From NCBI GenBank assembly GCA_031260605.1, contig JAISLF010000013.1, positions 1 to 59,264 of the forward strand: a stretch of DNA of 59,264 nucleotides, in the 5' to 3' direction. Below are positions 52,078-59,264 of the stretch, one piece after another. The notes beneath the pieces are model-generated. The model searched no databases and was not told the DNA's origin. It saw only the letters and a list, made by a program, of their open reading frames with translations. Each line of letters begins with the position of its first letter. Position 1 is the first letter of the stretch. Origin of the DNA: Oscillospiraceae bacterium (GTDB taxonomy: Bacteria; Bacillota; Clostridia; Oscillospirales; Oscillospiraceae). Made by a program: the position numbers and the translations under genes.

Positions 52078-52910
52078 TATCTCGCCGCCTCCGTAATCTC
52101 CGCAATCGCACGCTCCGCCTGCTCGCCGGACACCGACATGGAGTGGTTAAACTCAACTCCCTCGGCAAAAAACGCGCCCTTGCCCTTAACCGTGTCGAGA
52201 ATTATCGCGGACGGCTTGTTGGTGTCCTCTTTTGCGGCAGTTATCGCGGCAAAAATCGCTGCCGTGTCGTGCCCGTTCACCGTCACGGCATTCCACCCGA
52301 AGGCACGGAGCTTTTCCTCAAAGCTGCCGTTTGCCATAACATTTTCTGTGTATCCGTCAAGCTGCTGCTTGTTCCAGTCAACAAACGCGACGAGGTTTCC
52401 CAGCTTGTGGTGCGCAGCAAACATCACCGCCTCCCAAACCTGCCCCTCGTTGCACTCCCCGTCGCCGACAATCAGGTACGTCGTGTAGTCCTCTCCGCGC
52501 AGCTTTGCCCCGAGAGCCAGTCCCGCCGCAACTGACGCGCCCTGACCGAGCGAGCCTGTCGTCACATCCACGCCGGGCGTTTTCGTCCTGTCGCAATGGC
52601 TTGGCAGATGTGTTCCGCCCTGATTTAGCGTGCCTAACCACTCGCGCGGGAAGAATCCTCTCTCGCACAATGCCGCGTACAGCGCGGGTCCCGCGTGTCC
52701 CTTAGACAAAACAAGCCTGTCCCGCTTTGGGTTTGCCGGGTTTTTCGGGTCAACGAACATAACCCCGCCGTACAGCACAGCAAGCGTATCCGCAATGCTC
52801 ATGGCGCCGCCGATGTGCCCCTGCCCGAACGCGCGCAGCTGCTCAATTACGCCAACGCGAATTTTCCCGGCAAGGCTCCTGAACTCTTTTTCTTCCGCCG
52901 ATTCCTGCAT
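52077..52910 (-). CDS. Transketolase, N-terminal subunit
   Basis: A 277-residue protein with the diphosphate-binding domain: GHIGGAMSIADTLAVLYGG, LSKGHAGPALYAAL, TGSLGQGASVAAGLALGAK and the thiamine diphosphate/Mg motif GDGECNEGQVWEAVMFA followed by VDWNKQQLDGYT. ATG 52910 is preferred, with GAGGAG 11 bases upstream; the GTG at 52919 lies too near that site. An extended -10 box at 52942-52949 may drive the pair. Confidence 0.95.
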   Translation of the reverse strand: MQESAEEKEFRSLAGKIRVGVIEQLRAFGQGHIGGAMSIADTLAVLYGGVMFVDPKNPANPKRDRLVLSKGHAGPALYAALCERGFFPREWLGTLNQGGTHLPSHCDRTKTPGVDVTTGSLGQGASVAAGLALGAKLRGEDYTTYLIVGDGECNEGQVWEAVMFAAHHKLGNLVAFVDWNKQQLDGYTENVMANGSFEEKLRAFGWNAVTVNGHDTAAIFAAITAAKEDTNKPSAIILDTVKGKGAFFAEGVEFNHSMSVSGEQAERAIAEITEAAR

Positions 52911-52941
52911 ATCTTTCACAACTCCTCAAAAAGGAATATTC

Positions 52942-52949
52942 ATTATACA
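52942..52949 (-). promoter_or_regulatory. Extended -10 element for the transketolase genes
   Basis: TGTATAAT on the minus strand, 33 bases before the start at 52910. No good -35 box, as expected for an extended -10 promoter. Confidence 0.5.
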
Positions 52950-52989
52950 AATTTAAGTCAGGCGCGGGCGGTTTCACCCGCAATTTTTG

Positions 52990-54387
52990 TTAAAACGCGA
53001 CTTTCTCCGCGATATAGTCCCGCAGCTTTTCAATCGGCAGGCGCGTTTGCTCCATCGTGTCGCGGTCGCGCACTGTGACGCAGCCGTCCGTCTCGCTGTC
53101 AAAGTCGTACGTCACGCAAAGCGGCGTTCCGATTTCATCCTGACGGCGGTACCGCTTGCCTATGCTGCCCGCGTCGTCAAAGTCCACGGAAAAATGCGGC
53201 TGAAGCGAGGCAAACACAGCCTCCGCAGATGCCGTCAGCTTTTTTGACAGCGGCAAAACCGCCGCCTTGTACGGCGCAAGCGCCGGGTGCAGCCGCAGGA
53301 CAACACGCGTGTCGTTCTTTTCCGCGTCCACAAGCTCCTCGTCATACGCGTCGATTAAAAACGCTAAAGTCACGCGGTCTGCGCCGAGAGACGGCTCGAT
53401 TACGTACGGAATAAACTTCTCGTTCGTCTCCTGGTCGAAATACTCGAGGTTTTCGTCGGAGGTCGTCTGGTGCGCCTTTAGGTCAAAGTCCGTTCTGTCT
53501 GCAACGCCCCAAAGCTCGCCCCAACCAAACGGGAACCTGAACTCAAAGTCCGTCGTCGCGTTTGAGTAGTGACTCAGCTCCTCTTTTTCGTGGTCGCGCA
53601 GGCGAATGCTCTCTTCGCGCAGTCCCAGATTCAGAAGCCACGCCTTGCAGAATTCGCGCCAGTAGGAAAACCACTCAAGGTCGGTTCCCGGCTTGCAGAA
53701 AAACTCAAGCTCCATCTGCTCGAATTCGCGCGTGCGGAACGTAAAGTTGCCCGGCGTTATCTCGTTGCGGAAGGATTTGCCGATTTGCGCGACGCCGAAC
53801 GGTATCTTGCGCCGCGTCGTGCGCTGAATGTTCTTGAAGTTTACGAAGATTCCCTGCGCCGTTTCAGGCCGCAGGTACAGCTCCGCCGCCGAGTCCTCCG
53901 TCACCCCCTGAAACGTCTTGAACATAAGGTTGAACTTGCGTATGTCCGTAAAGTCGGACTTTCCGCACTCAGGGCAGGCAATCTGGTTTTCGCGGATAAA
54001 GTCAATCATCTCCGCATTTGACATTACCTCAACCTTTACCTCGCGTCCCGTTTCCTGCGCCCACTCCTCAATCAGCTTATCCGCGCGGTGGCGGCTTCGG
54101 CAGGATTTGCAGTCAATCAGCGGGTCGTTAAACGTCGCCACGTGACCGGACGCAACCCACGTCTGCGGATTCATCAGTATCGCGGAGTCGAGTCCGACGT
54201 TATACTTTGATTCCTGCACGAATTTCTTCAGCCATGCTGCTTTTACGTTGTTCTTCAAAAGAACGCCCAGCGGGCCGTAGTCCCACGAGTTTGCAAGCCC
54301 GCCGTAAATTTCGCTTCCGGGAAATACGAAGCCGCGCCCCTTGCAAAGGGCGACAATTTTGTCCATTGTTTTTTCTGTGTTGAGCAT
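52990..54387 (-). CDS. glyS: Glycyl-tRNA synthetase (dimeric, single-chain type)
   Basis: A 465-residue class II synthetase of the alpha-2 type. N-terminal [20 protein letters not shown], class II motif 2 region [20 protein letters not shown], motif 3 with [15 protein letters not shown], and the C-terminal anticodon-binding domain that starts near [18 protein letters not shown]. Residues CKSCRSR and CPECGKSDF in the insertion probably bind zinc. The start at 54387 has only a weak AGAG site; ATG 54366 is an alternative. No T-box leader fits in the 70-bp gap upstream. Confidence 0.96.
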   Translation of the reverse strand: MLNTEKTMDKIVALCKGRGFVFPGSEIYGGLANSWDYGPLGVLLKNNVKAAWLKKFVQESKYNVGLDSAILMNPQTWVASGHVATFNDPLIDCKSCRSRHRADKLIEEWAQETGREVKVEVMSNAEMIDFIRENQIACPECGKSDFTDIRKFNLMFKTFQGVTEDSAAELYLRPETAQGIFVNFKNIQRTTRRKIPFGVAQIGKSFRNEITPGNFTFRTREFEQMELEFFCKPGTDLEWFSYWREFCKAWLLNLGLREESIRLRDHEKEELSHYSNATTDFEFRFPFGWGELWGVADRTDFDLKAHQTTSDENLEYFDQETNEKFIPYVIEPSLGADRVTLAFLIDAYDEELVDAEKNDTRVVLRLHPALAPYKAAVLPLSKKLTASAEAVFASLQPHFSVDFDDAGSIGKRYRRQDEIGTPLCVTYDFDSETDGCVTVRDRDTMEQTRLPIEKLRDYIAEKVAF

Positions 54388-54458
54388 TTCTCTATGATTA
54401 CCTAAAATTAATATTCGCCGCGACAGAGCCGTAAACAGCCCCGCCGAGCGTAAAAAAG

Positions 54459-55028
54459 CTATTTCAGCTTCTCTAAAAGCCAGCTGATGTTTTCTCCGAG
54501 GCGCGTCATTGTGCGAATGCCCTCCTCGTCCTTTTCATAGTCGCCGGGGTCACGCGCGAGGCTCATATTCCAGTATGTGCTGCCGGGAACGACCATATCG
54601 TTTATGAAGAAAAAGTGGTTTATCGAGTCGATAACGTGTATCGCGCCCGCGCGGCGCACAGGGACGACCGCCGCGCCGATTTTGTGCGAAAAGCGCCGCC
54701 CGTCTGACATATTGATAAAGCCGGTTCTGTCGATTATCGCCTTGATTTCAGGCGTTAGATCCGAAAAATACGTCGGCGAGCCGAGGATTATCGCGTCCGC
54801 CTCCGCCATTTTCGGGTACAGCTCGTTCAGCCAGTCCTCTCGCGAGCATTTGCCGATGTTTTGGCGGCACCCGCCGCAAGAAACGCAGCCGAGAACGGGA
54901 CGTCCGCCTACCTGACAGACCTCAGTCTCGTGCCCCGCGTTTTTGCAGACACCGAGCACCGTGTCAAGCATTGCCGCCGTATTTCCGCCGATGCGCGGAC
55001 TTCCGTTAATCGCAAGTACCTTTGCCAT
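54459..55028 (-). CDS. NADPH-dependent FMN reductase / iron-sulfur flavoprotein
   Basis: A 189-residue flavodoxin-like protein. The FMN phosphate loop is [14 protein letters not shown] (about 8-21); the segment [17 protein letters not shown] (about 46-62) is a cysteine cluster as in the iron-sulfur flavoproteins of anaerobes; [20 protein letters not shown] is the second flavin-binding loop. Likely a cytoplasmic redox protein. A 41-bp gap separates it from the downstream end of the foldase gene on the same strand. Electron donors and acceptors unknown. Confidence 0.9.
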   Translation of the reverse strand: MAKVLAINGSPRIGGNTAAMLDTVLGVCKNAGHETEVCQVGGRPVLGCVSCGGCRQNIGKCSREDWLNELYPKMAEADAIILGSPTYFSDLTPEIKAIIDRTGFINMSDGRRFSHKIGAAVVPVRRAGAIHVIDSINHFFFINDMVVPGSTYWNMSLARDPGDYEKDEEGIRTMTRLGENISWLLEKLK

Positions 55029-55069
55029 TTGCGCTTTTTCCCCTATGTCTCCGCAGTGAGTGTATGCGG

Positions 55070-56233
55070 TTAGTTTGTGATTTCCGTTGTGCCGCTCGGC
55101 TCCGGCTCCGCGAGCAGCGGCTTTACGAACACATCCTCAAAGTTAAATTTGCTCAGCCCCTCAAGCTCTGTAATCTGCATTGCCTCAGTTTTCGCGTTAA
55201 GCTCTACATTAAGCTCCGCTTCAGCCGCAAAGGCGCGCAGCGTTTTGGTAACTCCGCTGCTGTTATTTGTATAGCTGTCGTCGGGTGAAAGCGCAAGCTT
55301 GTAGAGAATATGGTATCCGTAAGACGTCTTGACCGGCTCCTTTGAAAAAGCTCCGACCTCAAGAACCTTTGCCTCGTCGAAAAACTCCGTGACCATATCG
55401 CCGTCGGTGAAAACATACCCGTCCGGGAAGGTTGTTGAACCCGGGTCTTCCGATTTTTCCTTCATCAGTTCACTGAAATATGCGCCGAAATCATCGCCGT
55501 CGTAGGCATTCAGGTCATCAACAATCGCGTTTATCTGCTCAAGAATTACGGCTTTTTTATCATCGTCAAAGTCAACGCCGGCATCGTCCGTCGTCATTAA
55601 CAGAATGTGCTGTGCGCGAAAATAATCGTTCTCCGTGATAAATTTTTCTGCTTTGTCGTCCGGATAATTCTTGCAGTCCTCGCCGTATATTTTTTCCAGC
55701 ACCTCGCCGTTAAGGATCTCTGCCTTCAATAGCCACAAAAGCGAGCTTTTCACAAGACCCTGCTCAGCCATCGCCTCAATTGCCGCCTCTTCAGTGCCGT
55801 AGGATACGGTCATTTGGTCATACTCCGCTTCCAGCTGAGCCTGCAGCTCATCTGTCCACTCAACGCCCGCCTCGTCCGCCTTCAGGTATATCGCAATGTA
55901 CCATTTCAGCCCGGCGTATGCGTTTTCAACGGCATATTCGTAATACGACTTGCCGGAGCCTTCAAACTCCTCCGGCACCGACCAGTCCGTCGCATCCATG
56001 CCGTAGTAACTCATATAGTTCAGCATGCTGCTGGTAATGTAATTGAGAAAGTAGTAATACAAATCCCAGGTTACGACGTAATCGTTTATCTTTACGATCG
56101 GCGTTTCCGCAGGAAGTGTGTCTATTCCCGCCGCTTCGGGAAGCTTGGGTTTTGCCTTGCAGGCAAAGAGCGAAAAAACAAACACAAGCGCCAGTAGCGA
56201 CGCTGTGATTTTTTTGAGTGTTGAACGAATCAA
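55070..56233 (-). CDS. PrsA-type peptidyl-prolyl isomerase lipoprotein
   Basis: A 387-residue lipoprotein that should help secreted proteins fold outside the membrane. TTG 56233 is chosen as start because GGAGGAA is just upstream and the signal peptide (IRSTLKKITASLLALVFVF, lipobox LFAC near 24) then begins properly. A long helical chaperone region (about 45-200) precedes a parvulin domain (about 205-325) with FRAQHILLMTT, FPDGYVFTDGDMVTEFF and VKTSYGYHILYKL. Roughly 20 residues with two TM-like Tyr/Leu motifs occur near 55-75 (DLYYYFLNYITSSMLNYMSY). Such a foldase could serve the large secreted Ig-stalk protein. Own promoter at 56289-56317. Confidence 0.88.
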   Translation of the reverse strand: MIRSTLKKITASLLALVFVFSLFACKAKPKLPEAAGIDTLPAETPIVKINDYVVTWDLYYYFLNYITSSMLNYMSYYGMDATDWSVPEEFEGSGKSYYEYAVENAYAGLKWYIAIYLKADEAGVEWTDELQAQLEAEYDQMTVSYGTEEAAIEAMAEQGLVKSSLLWLLKAEILNGEVLEKIYGEDCKNYPDDKAEKFITENDYFRAQHILLMTTDDAGVDFDDDKKAVILEQINAIVDDLNAYDGDDFGAYFSELMKEKSEDPGSTTFPDGYVFTDGDMVTEFFDEAKVLEVGAFSKEPVKTSYGYHILYKLALSPDDSYTNNSSGVTKTLRAFAAEAELNVELNAKTEAMQITELEGLSKFNFEDVFVKPLLAEPEPSGTTEITN

Positions 56234-56288
56234 TGGATTTCCTCCGAATTTATACGCAAAGCCGACTTTTTTCGGCTGACTGAATATT

Positions 56289-56317
56289 ATCATAACATAC
56301 TTTTCGGAACATTGCAA
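56289..56317 (-). promoter_or_regulatory. Promoter of the PrsA-type gene
   Basis: On the minus strand TTGCAA (56317-56312), 17 bp, TATGAT (56294-56289). The leader carries an AGCCGA / TCGGCT hairpin before the ribosome binding site. Confidence 0.65.
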
Positions 56318-56543
56318 GCCAAAAAACGCCGCTCCGGTGCGATTTTACATTTTGTTTTCAACCTCGGGCGCAAATGTCGTTTTTGGTTCGGCGTTATGCC
56401 ACAATGAATCCCGTTTTCGGCGCGGCGTTAGTTGCGGTCGTAGCGCGAAGCGCCGACTCGCTGTTTGAGCCGCCTCCGTCAAAACGCACGGAAGCGTTAA
56501 CCAAAAAATACAAAAAGCCAGTATCAAAGTCCCAAGCGCGGGA

Positions 56544-56572
56544 TTGACAAATATTCATCAAATATGTTAGTA
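56544..56572 (+). promoter_or_regulatory. Promoter of the second UroD-family gene
   Basis: TTGACA (56544-56549), 17 bp, TTAGTA (56567-56572). It lies 314 bases before the start codon. The flanking AAATATGTTA is shared with the promoter of the paralogue at 15942. Confidence 0.6.
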
Positions 56573-56885
56573 TCAGATAAGCAAATTTACGTCATATTTT
56601 TCATACAAATCAATACAGGTCTTTAGTTGCATTCCCCGACGCGGCGGAATGCCGACAATGGTGCAGCTTGTCACAAAAAACTGCGAAAAGACGTAAGGCG
56701 GGTGCCGACAAAGCCCTGTGTCATTGAAAATGCGGTCGTGACAGTCAAGCTATTGTTTGATTGCCGCGGCTTTTTTACGAAAAAAGCGGTATAGTTCATT
56801 AATCCGGGCAGTGCTTTGCAAAACGACGCGGAGCACTGCCACGGTAATTATAAAATTAACAAACGCTAAAAAAACAGGAGACGAT
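56573..56885 (+). promoter_or_regulatory. Long structured 5' leader, riboswitch candidate
   Basis: About 305 nt of leader with a series of hairpins: GCATTCC / GGAATGC (about 56630-56653), GCTTTTTT / AAAAAAGC around ACG (about 56769-56787), and a 9-bp GGCAGTGCT (56807-56815) with AGCACTGCC (56832-56840) just before the ribosome binding site AGGAG (56876-56880). I could not fit a known cobalamin, SAM, THF or glycine riboswitch. No gene is seen between 56318 and 56885. Confidence 0.4.
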
Positions 56886-57992
56886 ATGTCAGTACAGAAA
56901 TTTGACCCCAAAGAACTCGAACTGCAGGATGTTTTTATGTTCGGAATGCCGATGAAGGATTTCTCGTATCCTATCAATAAGCACGAAGCCTTTAAGGCAT
57001 CAGTTGAGCGCAAGCCGTGGTGGCAGGTCACGCAGGCGGTTGACGCGAGAATGTTCACACCGGACATTATCCCGGACAATGTCGCGCGCGCACTCGTTAT
57101 GGAAATGCCCGGACCGAACGGCCCGCGTCAGTTTGCCGATCACGAGTACAACAAGGATATGTTCGGCGTTGAGTGGGAGTATATCGCGCAGGTCGGCGGC
57201 AGCATGGTGCGTCCCGGCAAGCCATTTTTAGAGGACATTGAGGAGTGGTACGACAAGGTTGTCTGGCCGGACATTGACGCGTGGGACTGGGCAGGCAGCG
57301 CCAAGAAAAACAACGGCACCTACCTTACGCACGAGAGCTATAACCAAATGTGGTTCCAGACGGGCTACTTTGAGCGCCTTATCTCTTTGCTTGAGTTCGA
57401 AAACGCGCTTATGGCAATCTTCGACGAGGACTCGCAGGAGCACGTGCACAAGTTTTTCGACAAGCTCACAGACCTCTATATCCGCATTTTCGACAAGGCA
57501 ATTGAGACCTATCCGGAGCTTCACGCCGTGTTCTTCCACGACGATTGGGGCAGCCAAAAGGCTCCGTTCTTCTCCCCCGCAGTATGCGAGGAGATGATTG
57601 TGCCGTATATGAAGCGGCTCACAGAGCACCTGCATTCAAAAGGTCTTTTCTGCGAGGTTCACTCCTGCGGAAACAACTACAAGCAGGTTCCGAACTACAT
57701 CGCCGCCGGTTGGGACGCGTGGGCGCCGCAGCTGATGAACGACTCATACAAAATCTACGACGATTTCGGAGACAAGCTGCTTATCGCAACCTTCCCGCAG
57801 GAGCTGCCGACGGCCGAGGAACTGAAGAAGCTGCCGGAAGCGGAAATTCGCAAATACGCCCGCGCTCACGCAGACAGAGTCTGTCAGCCCGGAAAAACCA
57901 GCTTTTATAACTTCTACGCAAACGATTATTTAATGATTCCCGCGTTCAAGGAAGAGCTGTATATTGCCTCACGTGAGAACTACAGCAAATAG
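56886..57992 (+). CDS. UroD/MtaA-family protein, second paralogue
   Basis: A 368-residue protein of the uroporphyrinogen decarboxylase superfamily, probably a corrinoid-linked methyltransferase and not a haem enzyme. Metal-site-type segments are FFHDDWGSQKAPFFSPAV and LFCEVHSCGNNYKQVP (His and Cys), placed as in methyltransferase members such as MtbA/MtaA. The ending ICQPGKTSFYNFYANDY-like stretch (VCQPGKTSFYNFYANDY) is unlike the first paralogue. ATG 56886 follows AGGAG by six bases. It stands alone with its own promoter, leader and terminator. Substrate unknown; no partner corrinoid protein adjacent. Confidence 0.8.
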   Translation: MSVQKFDPKELELQDVFMFGMPMKDFSYPINKHEAFKASVERKPWWQVTQAVDARMFTPDIIPDNVARALVMEMPGPNGPRQFADHEYNKDMFGVEWEYIAQVGGSMVRPGKPFLEDIEEWYDKVVWPDIDAWDWAGSAKKNNGTYLTHESYNQMWFQTGYFERLISLLEFENALMAIFDEDSQEHVHKFFDKLTDLYIRIFDKAIETYPELHAVFFHDDWGSQKAPFFSPAVCEEMIVPYMKRLTEHLHSKGLFCEVHSCGNNYKQVPNYIAAGWDAWAPQLMNDSYKIYDDFGDKLLIATFPQELPTAEELKKLPEAEIRKYARAHADRVCQPGKTSFYNFYANDYLMIPAFKEELYIASRENYSK

Positions 57993-58002
57993 CAACGCAA
58001 TT

Positions 58003-58050
58003 CCGCTTGTAGGGGACGCTGCCACGGTGTCCCATACAAGCGGTTTTTTA
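58003..58050 (+). terminator. Terminator of the second UroD-family gene
   Basis: CCGCTTGTAGGGGAC pairs with GTGTCCCATACAAGCGG (one bulge) and is followed by TTTTTTA. The stem also carries the GTAGGGGAC unit found in the REP-like palindromes. Confidence 0.85.
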
Positions 58051-58084
58051 TTGCGCCAAAATAATATAAATATAGTCAAACCAC

Positions 58085-58130
58085 AAAAAAGCGGGTGCCG
58101 CTCTTATTAGAGCCGCACCCGCTTTTTTTA
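58085..58130. terminator. Bidirectional terminator
   Basis: GCGGGTGCCGCTCT (58091-58104) with AGAGCCGCACCCGC (58109-58122), one mismatch, flanked by AAAAAA and TTTTTTT. Serves the convergent genes ending at 57992 and 58176. Confidence 0.9.
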
Positions 58131-58175
58131 TAGTCAAACCCATAGCTTCGCCGCCGTCGGTTTCGCAGACGATCG

Positions 58176-59033
58176 CTAAAACTCCGGTACATACCCATCT
58201 TCTGCCGCCGTCGGGTCTTGAAAATACCCCTCAAAATCCGCGAGCGCTTTTGCATAGTCCACGGCGCGGCTGTATTCCTCCGCCGTCAGTTTTCGCGACG
58301 GCTCTCCTGCCTTGTTCGGCGTAAACTGGCTCATCAGGCTGAGCAAAACCTCTCCCGGTGCAAAGCTCTCCGCAATCCAGTCCAAAACGCCGAAGGTGTT
58401 CTCCAAATACCCCGGCAAAACAAGGTGACGAATCATAACGCCACGCAAAAGCTGCCCGTTTTCGCCGAAAACAGGTGAGCCGACCTGGCGGTGCATTTCG
58501 AGTATCGCGTCTTTTGCCTTAACAAAATAGTCCGGCGCCGAGGACAGCCGGGCTGCCGCTGTATCGTCCGAATATTTGAGATCCGGCAGGTAAATGTCCG
58601 CCTTGCCGCGCATAAGCTCAAGCGCGTATGCGCTCTCGTATCCGCCGCAGTTGTATATAACTGGAACAGGCGGTTTTTCCGTGAGACTTTCGGCGATAAC
58701 ATCGGCATAAATCGTCGGCGTGACGAGGTTTATGTTCTCCGCGCCGTGCGAAATCAACTCTCGGTAAACACCGGCAAGTCCCTGCGCGTCAAAACTCTCA
58801 CCCTTAACCTTGCGGCTTATTTCAATGTTTTGGCAGTAGGAGCACCGCAGATTACAGCCCGAAAAGAACACGGTGCCGCTGCCGTTTTTGCCAGAAATGC
58901 AGGGTTCCTCCCAAAAATGGAGGAGCCGCGCGGCGACAACTGCCGCACTTGGCGCGCGGCAAAAGCCGGTGTCGCCTGCGGCGCGGTCGGCGCGGCAGGC
59001 TCTCGGGCAAAGGAGGCAGGTGTGGTTGGACAT
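58176..59033 (-). CDS. Radical SAM protein, PflA-like (COG1313 type)
   Basis: A 285-residue iron-sulfur enzyme. The radical SAM cluster motif CNLRCSYCQN lies in FFSGCNLRCSYCQNIEIS (about 65-80), preceded by an N-terminal cysteine group CLLCPRACRADR ... GFC that probably binds a second cluster. Later blocks VTPTIYADV, YNCGGYES, DIYLPDLKYSD and RHLVLPGYLENT are typical of putative pyruvate formate-lyase activating enzymes of this subgroup. ATG 59033 is preferred (GAGGAA upstream); GTG 59048 is in frame. The target enzyme is not encoded nearby. Confidence 0.9.
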   Translation of the reverse strand: MSNHTCLLCPRACRADRAAGDTGFCRAPSAAVVAARLLHFWEEPCISGKNGSGTVFFSGCNLRCSYCQNIEISRKVKGESFDAQGLAGVYRELISHGAENINLVTPTIYADVIAESLTEKPPVPVIYNCGGYESAYALELMRGKADIYLPDLKYSDDTAAARLSSAPDYFVKAKDAILEMHRQVGSPVFGENGQLLRGVMIRHLVLPGYLENTFGVLDWIAESFAPGEVLLSLMSQFTPNKAGEPSRKLTAEEYSRAVDYAKALADFEGYFQDPTAAEDGYVPEF

Positions 59034-59148
59034 TGCGGGGTTCCTCACGGGTGTTAGCTGACGGGTTTTGGCGGGCGGTGGGTTTACTTTAAGGACTGGT
59101 GGTTGGTTCTGTTTTTTTCTTCTTTAATAGCTCTGGTGGCTATCCAAC

Positions 59149-59264
59149 GTGCCGCTACGCGCGGCGGCGGTTACTTTTTTCCGCTTCGCCGGAAAAAAGT
59201 AACCAAAAAAGGGGCGACTTCTTTAGAAGAAGCAATCTTTTTTCTATACGGGAACTGCGGAGAG
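59149..59264. repeat. Long non-coding interspersed repeat, copy C (cut by window end)
   Basis: The first 115 bases match the left end of copies A and B, including the GGTTACTTTTTTCCG hairpin and the GGGGCGACTTCTTTAGAAGA segment. Same orientation as the other two. Upstream 59049-59148 holds nothing recognisable. Confidence 0.85.

Noticed and set aside
56573..56885. Cobalamin riboswitch before the second UroD-family gene
   Set aside because: No GCCACTG B12-box-like sequence or AGGGAA core could be found.
1..59264. CRISPR array, tRNA or rRNA genes
   Set aside because: No regularly spaced short repeats, no T-loop/CCA patterns and no rRNA-like sequence were found on reading through; a tRNA scan was not possible here.

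Overview
The window looks like a chromosomal segment of a Gram-positive, low-to-mid GC anaerobe of the class Clostridia, probably an uncultured Oscillospirales-type gut or digester organism. The grounds are: SLH-anchored surface proteins, lipoproteins with Gram-positive lipoboxes and no outer-membrane genes, a single-chain glycyl-tRNA synthetase, split transketolase genes, the YwiB(DUF1934)-argS pair, DUF1292, several corrinoid-type UroD-family proteins, strong Shine-Dalgarno sites, and frequent TTG starts. I saw no rRNA, tRNA, CRISPR array, transposase or prophage gene.

Layout. 1-0.83 kb is a GC-rich non-coding repeat with inverted ends; a second copy lies at 9.75-10.57 kb and a third runs off the window at 59.15 kb. 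1-9.6 kb: metK with its own promoter and a compact leader, a TrmH-type rRNA methyltransferase, a very large membrane protein that resembles a degenerate P-type ATPase, a formate/nitrite-type channel, a leucine-rich-repeat protein and mobA. 10.9-14.7 kb: a lipoprotein, response regulator and histidine kinase on the minus strand. 14.8-23.1 kb: a UroD/MtaA-type protein divergent from a seven-gene ABC import operon that has two paralogous binding lipoproteins, a MalK-type ATPase, two permeases, and a small exported protein next to a MacB/FtsX-like protein. 42-59 kb is mostly housekeeping: murI-ywiB-argS, MATE exporter, pyrH, yajC, transketolase halves, glyS, a flavoprotein, a PrsA-type foldase, a second UroD-family gene with a long structured leader, and a radical-SAM activase.

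The most unusual part is 23.4-41.8 kb on the minus strand. A strong promoter drives an LRR-SLH protein and then a roughly 1,215-residue secreted protein built of copper-amine-oxidase-like and bacterial Ig-like (Big_2) repeats, an SH3-like domain and a metzincin-type metallopeptidase at the C-terminus, followed by a small membrane-anchored protein. Downstream lie five or more promoterless, startless fragments. Each begins inside a DNA segment nearly identical to the stalk of the full-length gene, then diverges into a different AT-rich C-terminal module (two papain/C39-like cysteine peptidases, a VanY-type M15 peptidase, an unknown domain, two decayed tails). Each module is followed by its own small membrane or lipoprotein gene with a good ribosome binding site. 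Several fragments are preceded by a hairpin terminator, and at two of them a conserved junction sequence follows. This is the organisation of polymorphic-toxin loci with orphan C-terminal cassettes plus immunity genes, here on an Ig-stalk surface protein. The toxin/immunity reading is inference; the cassette architecture is directly visible.
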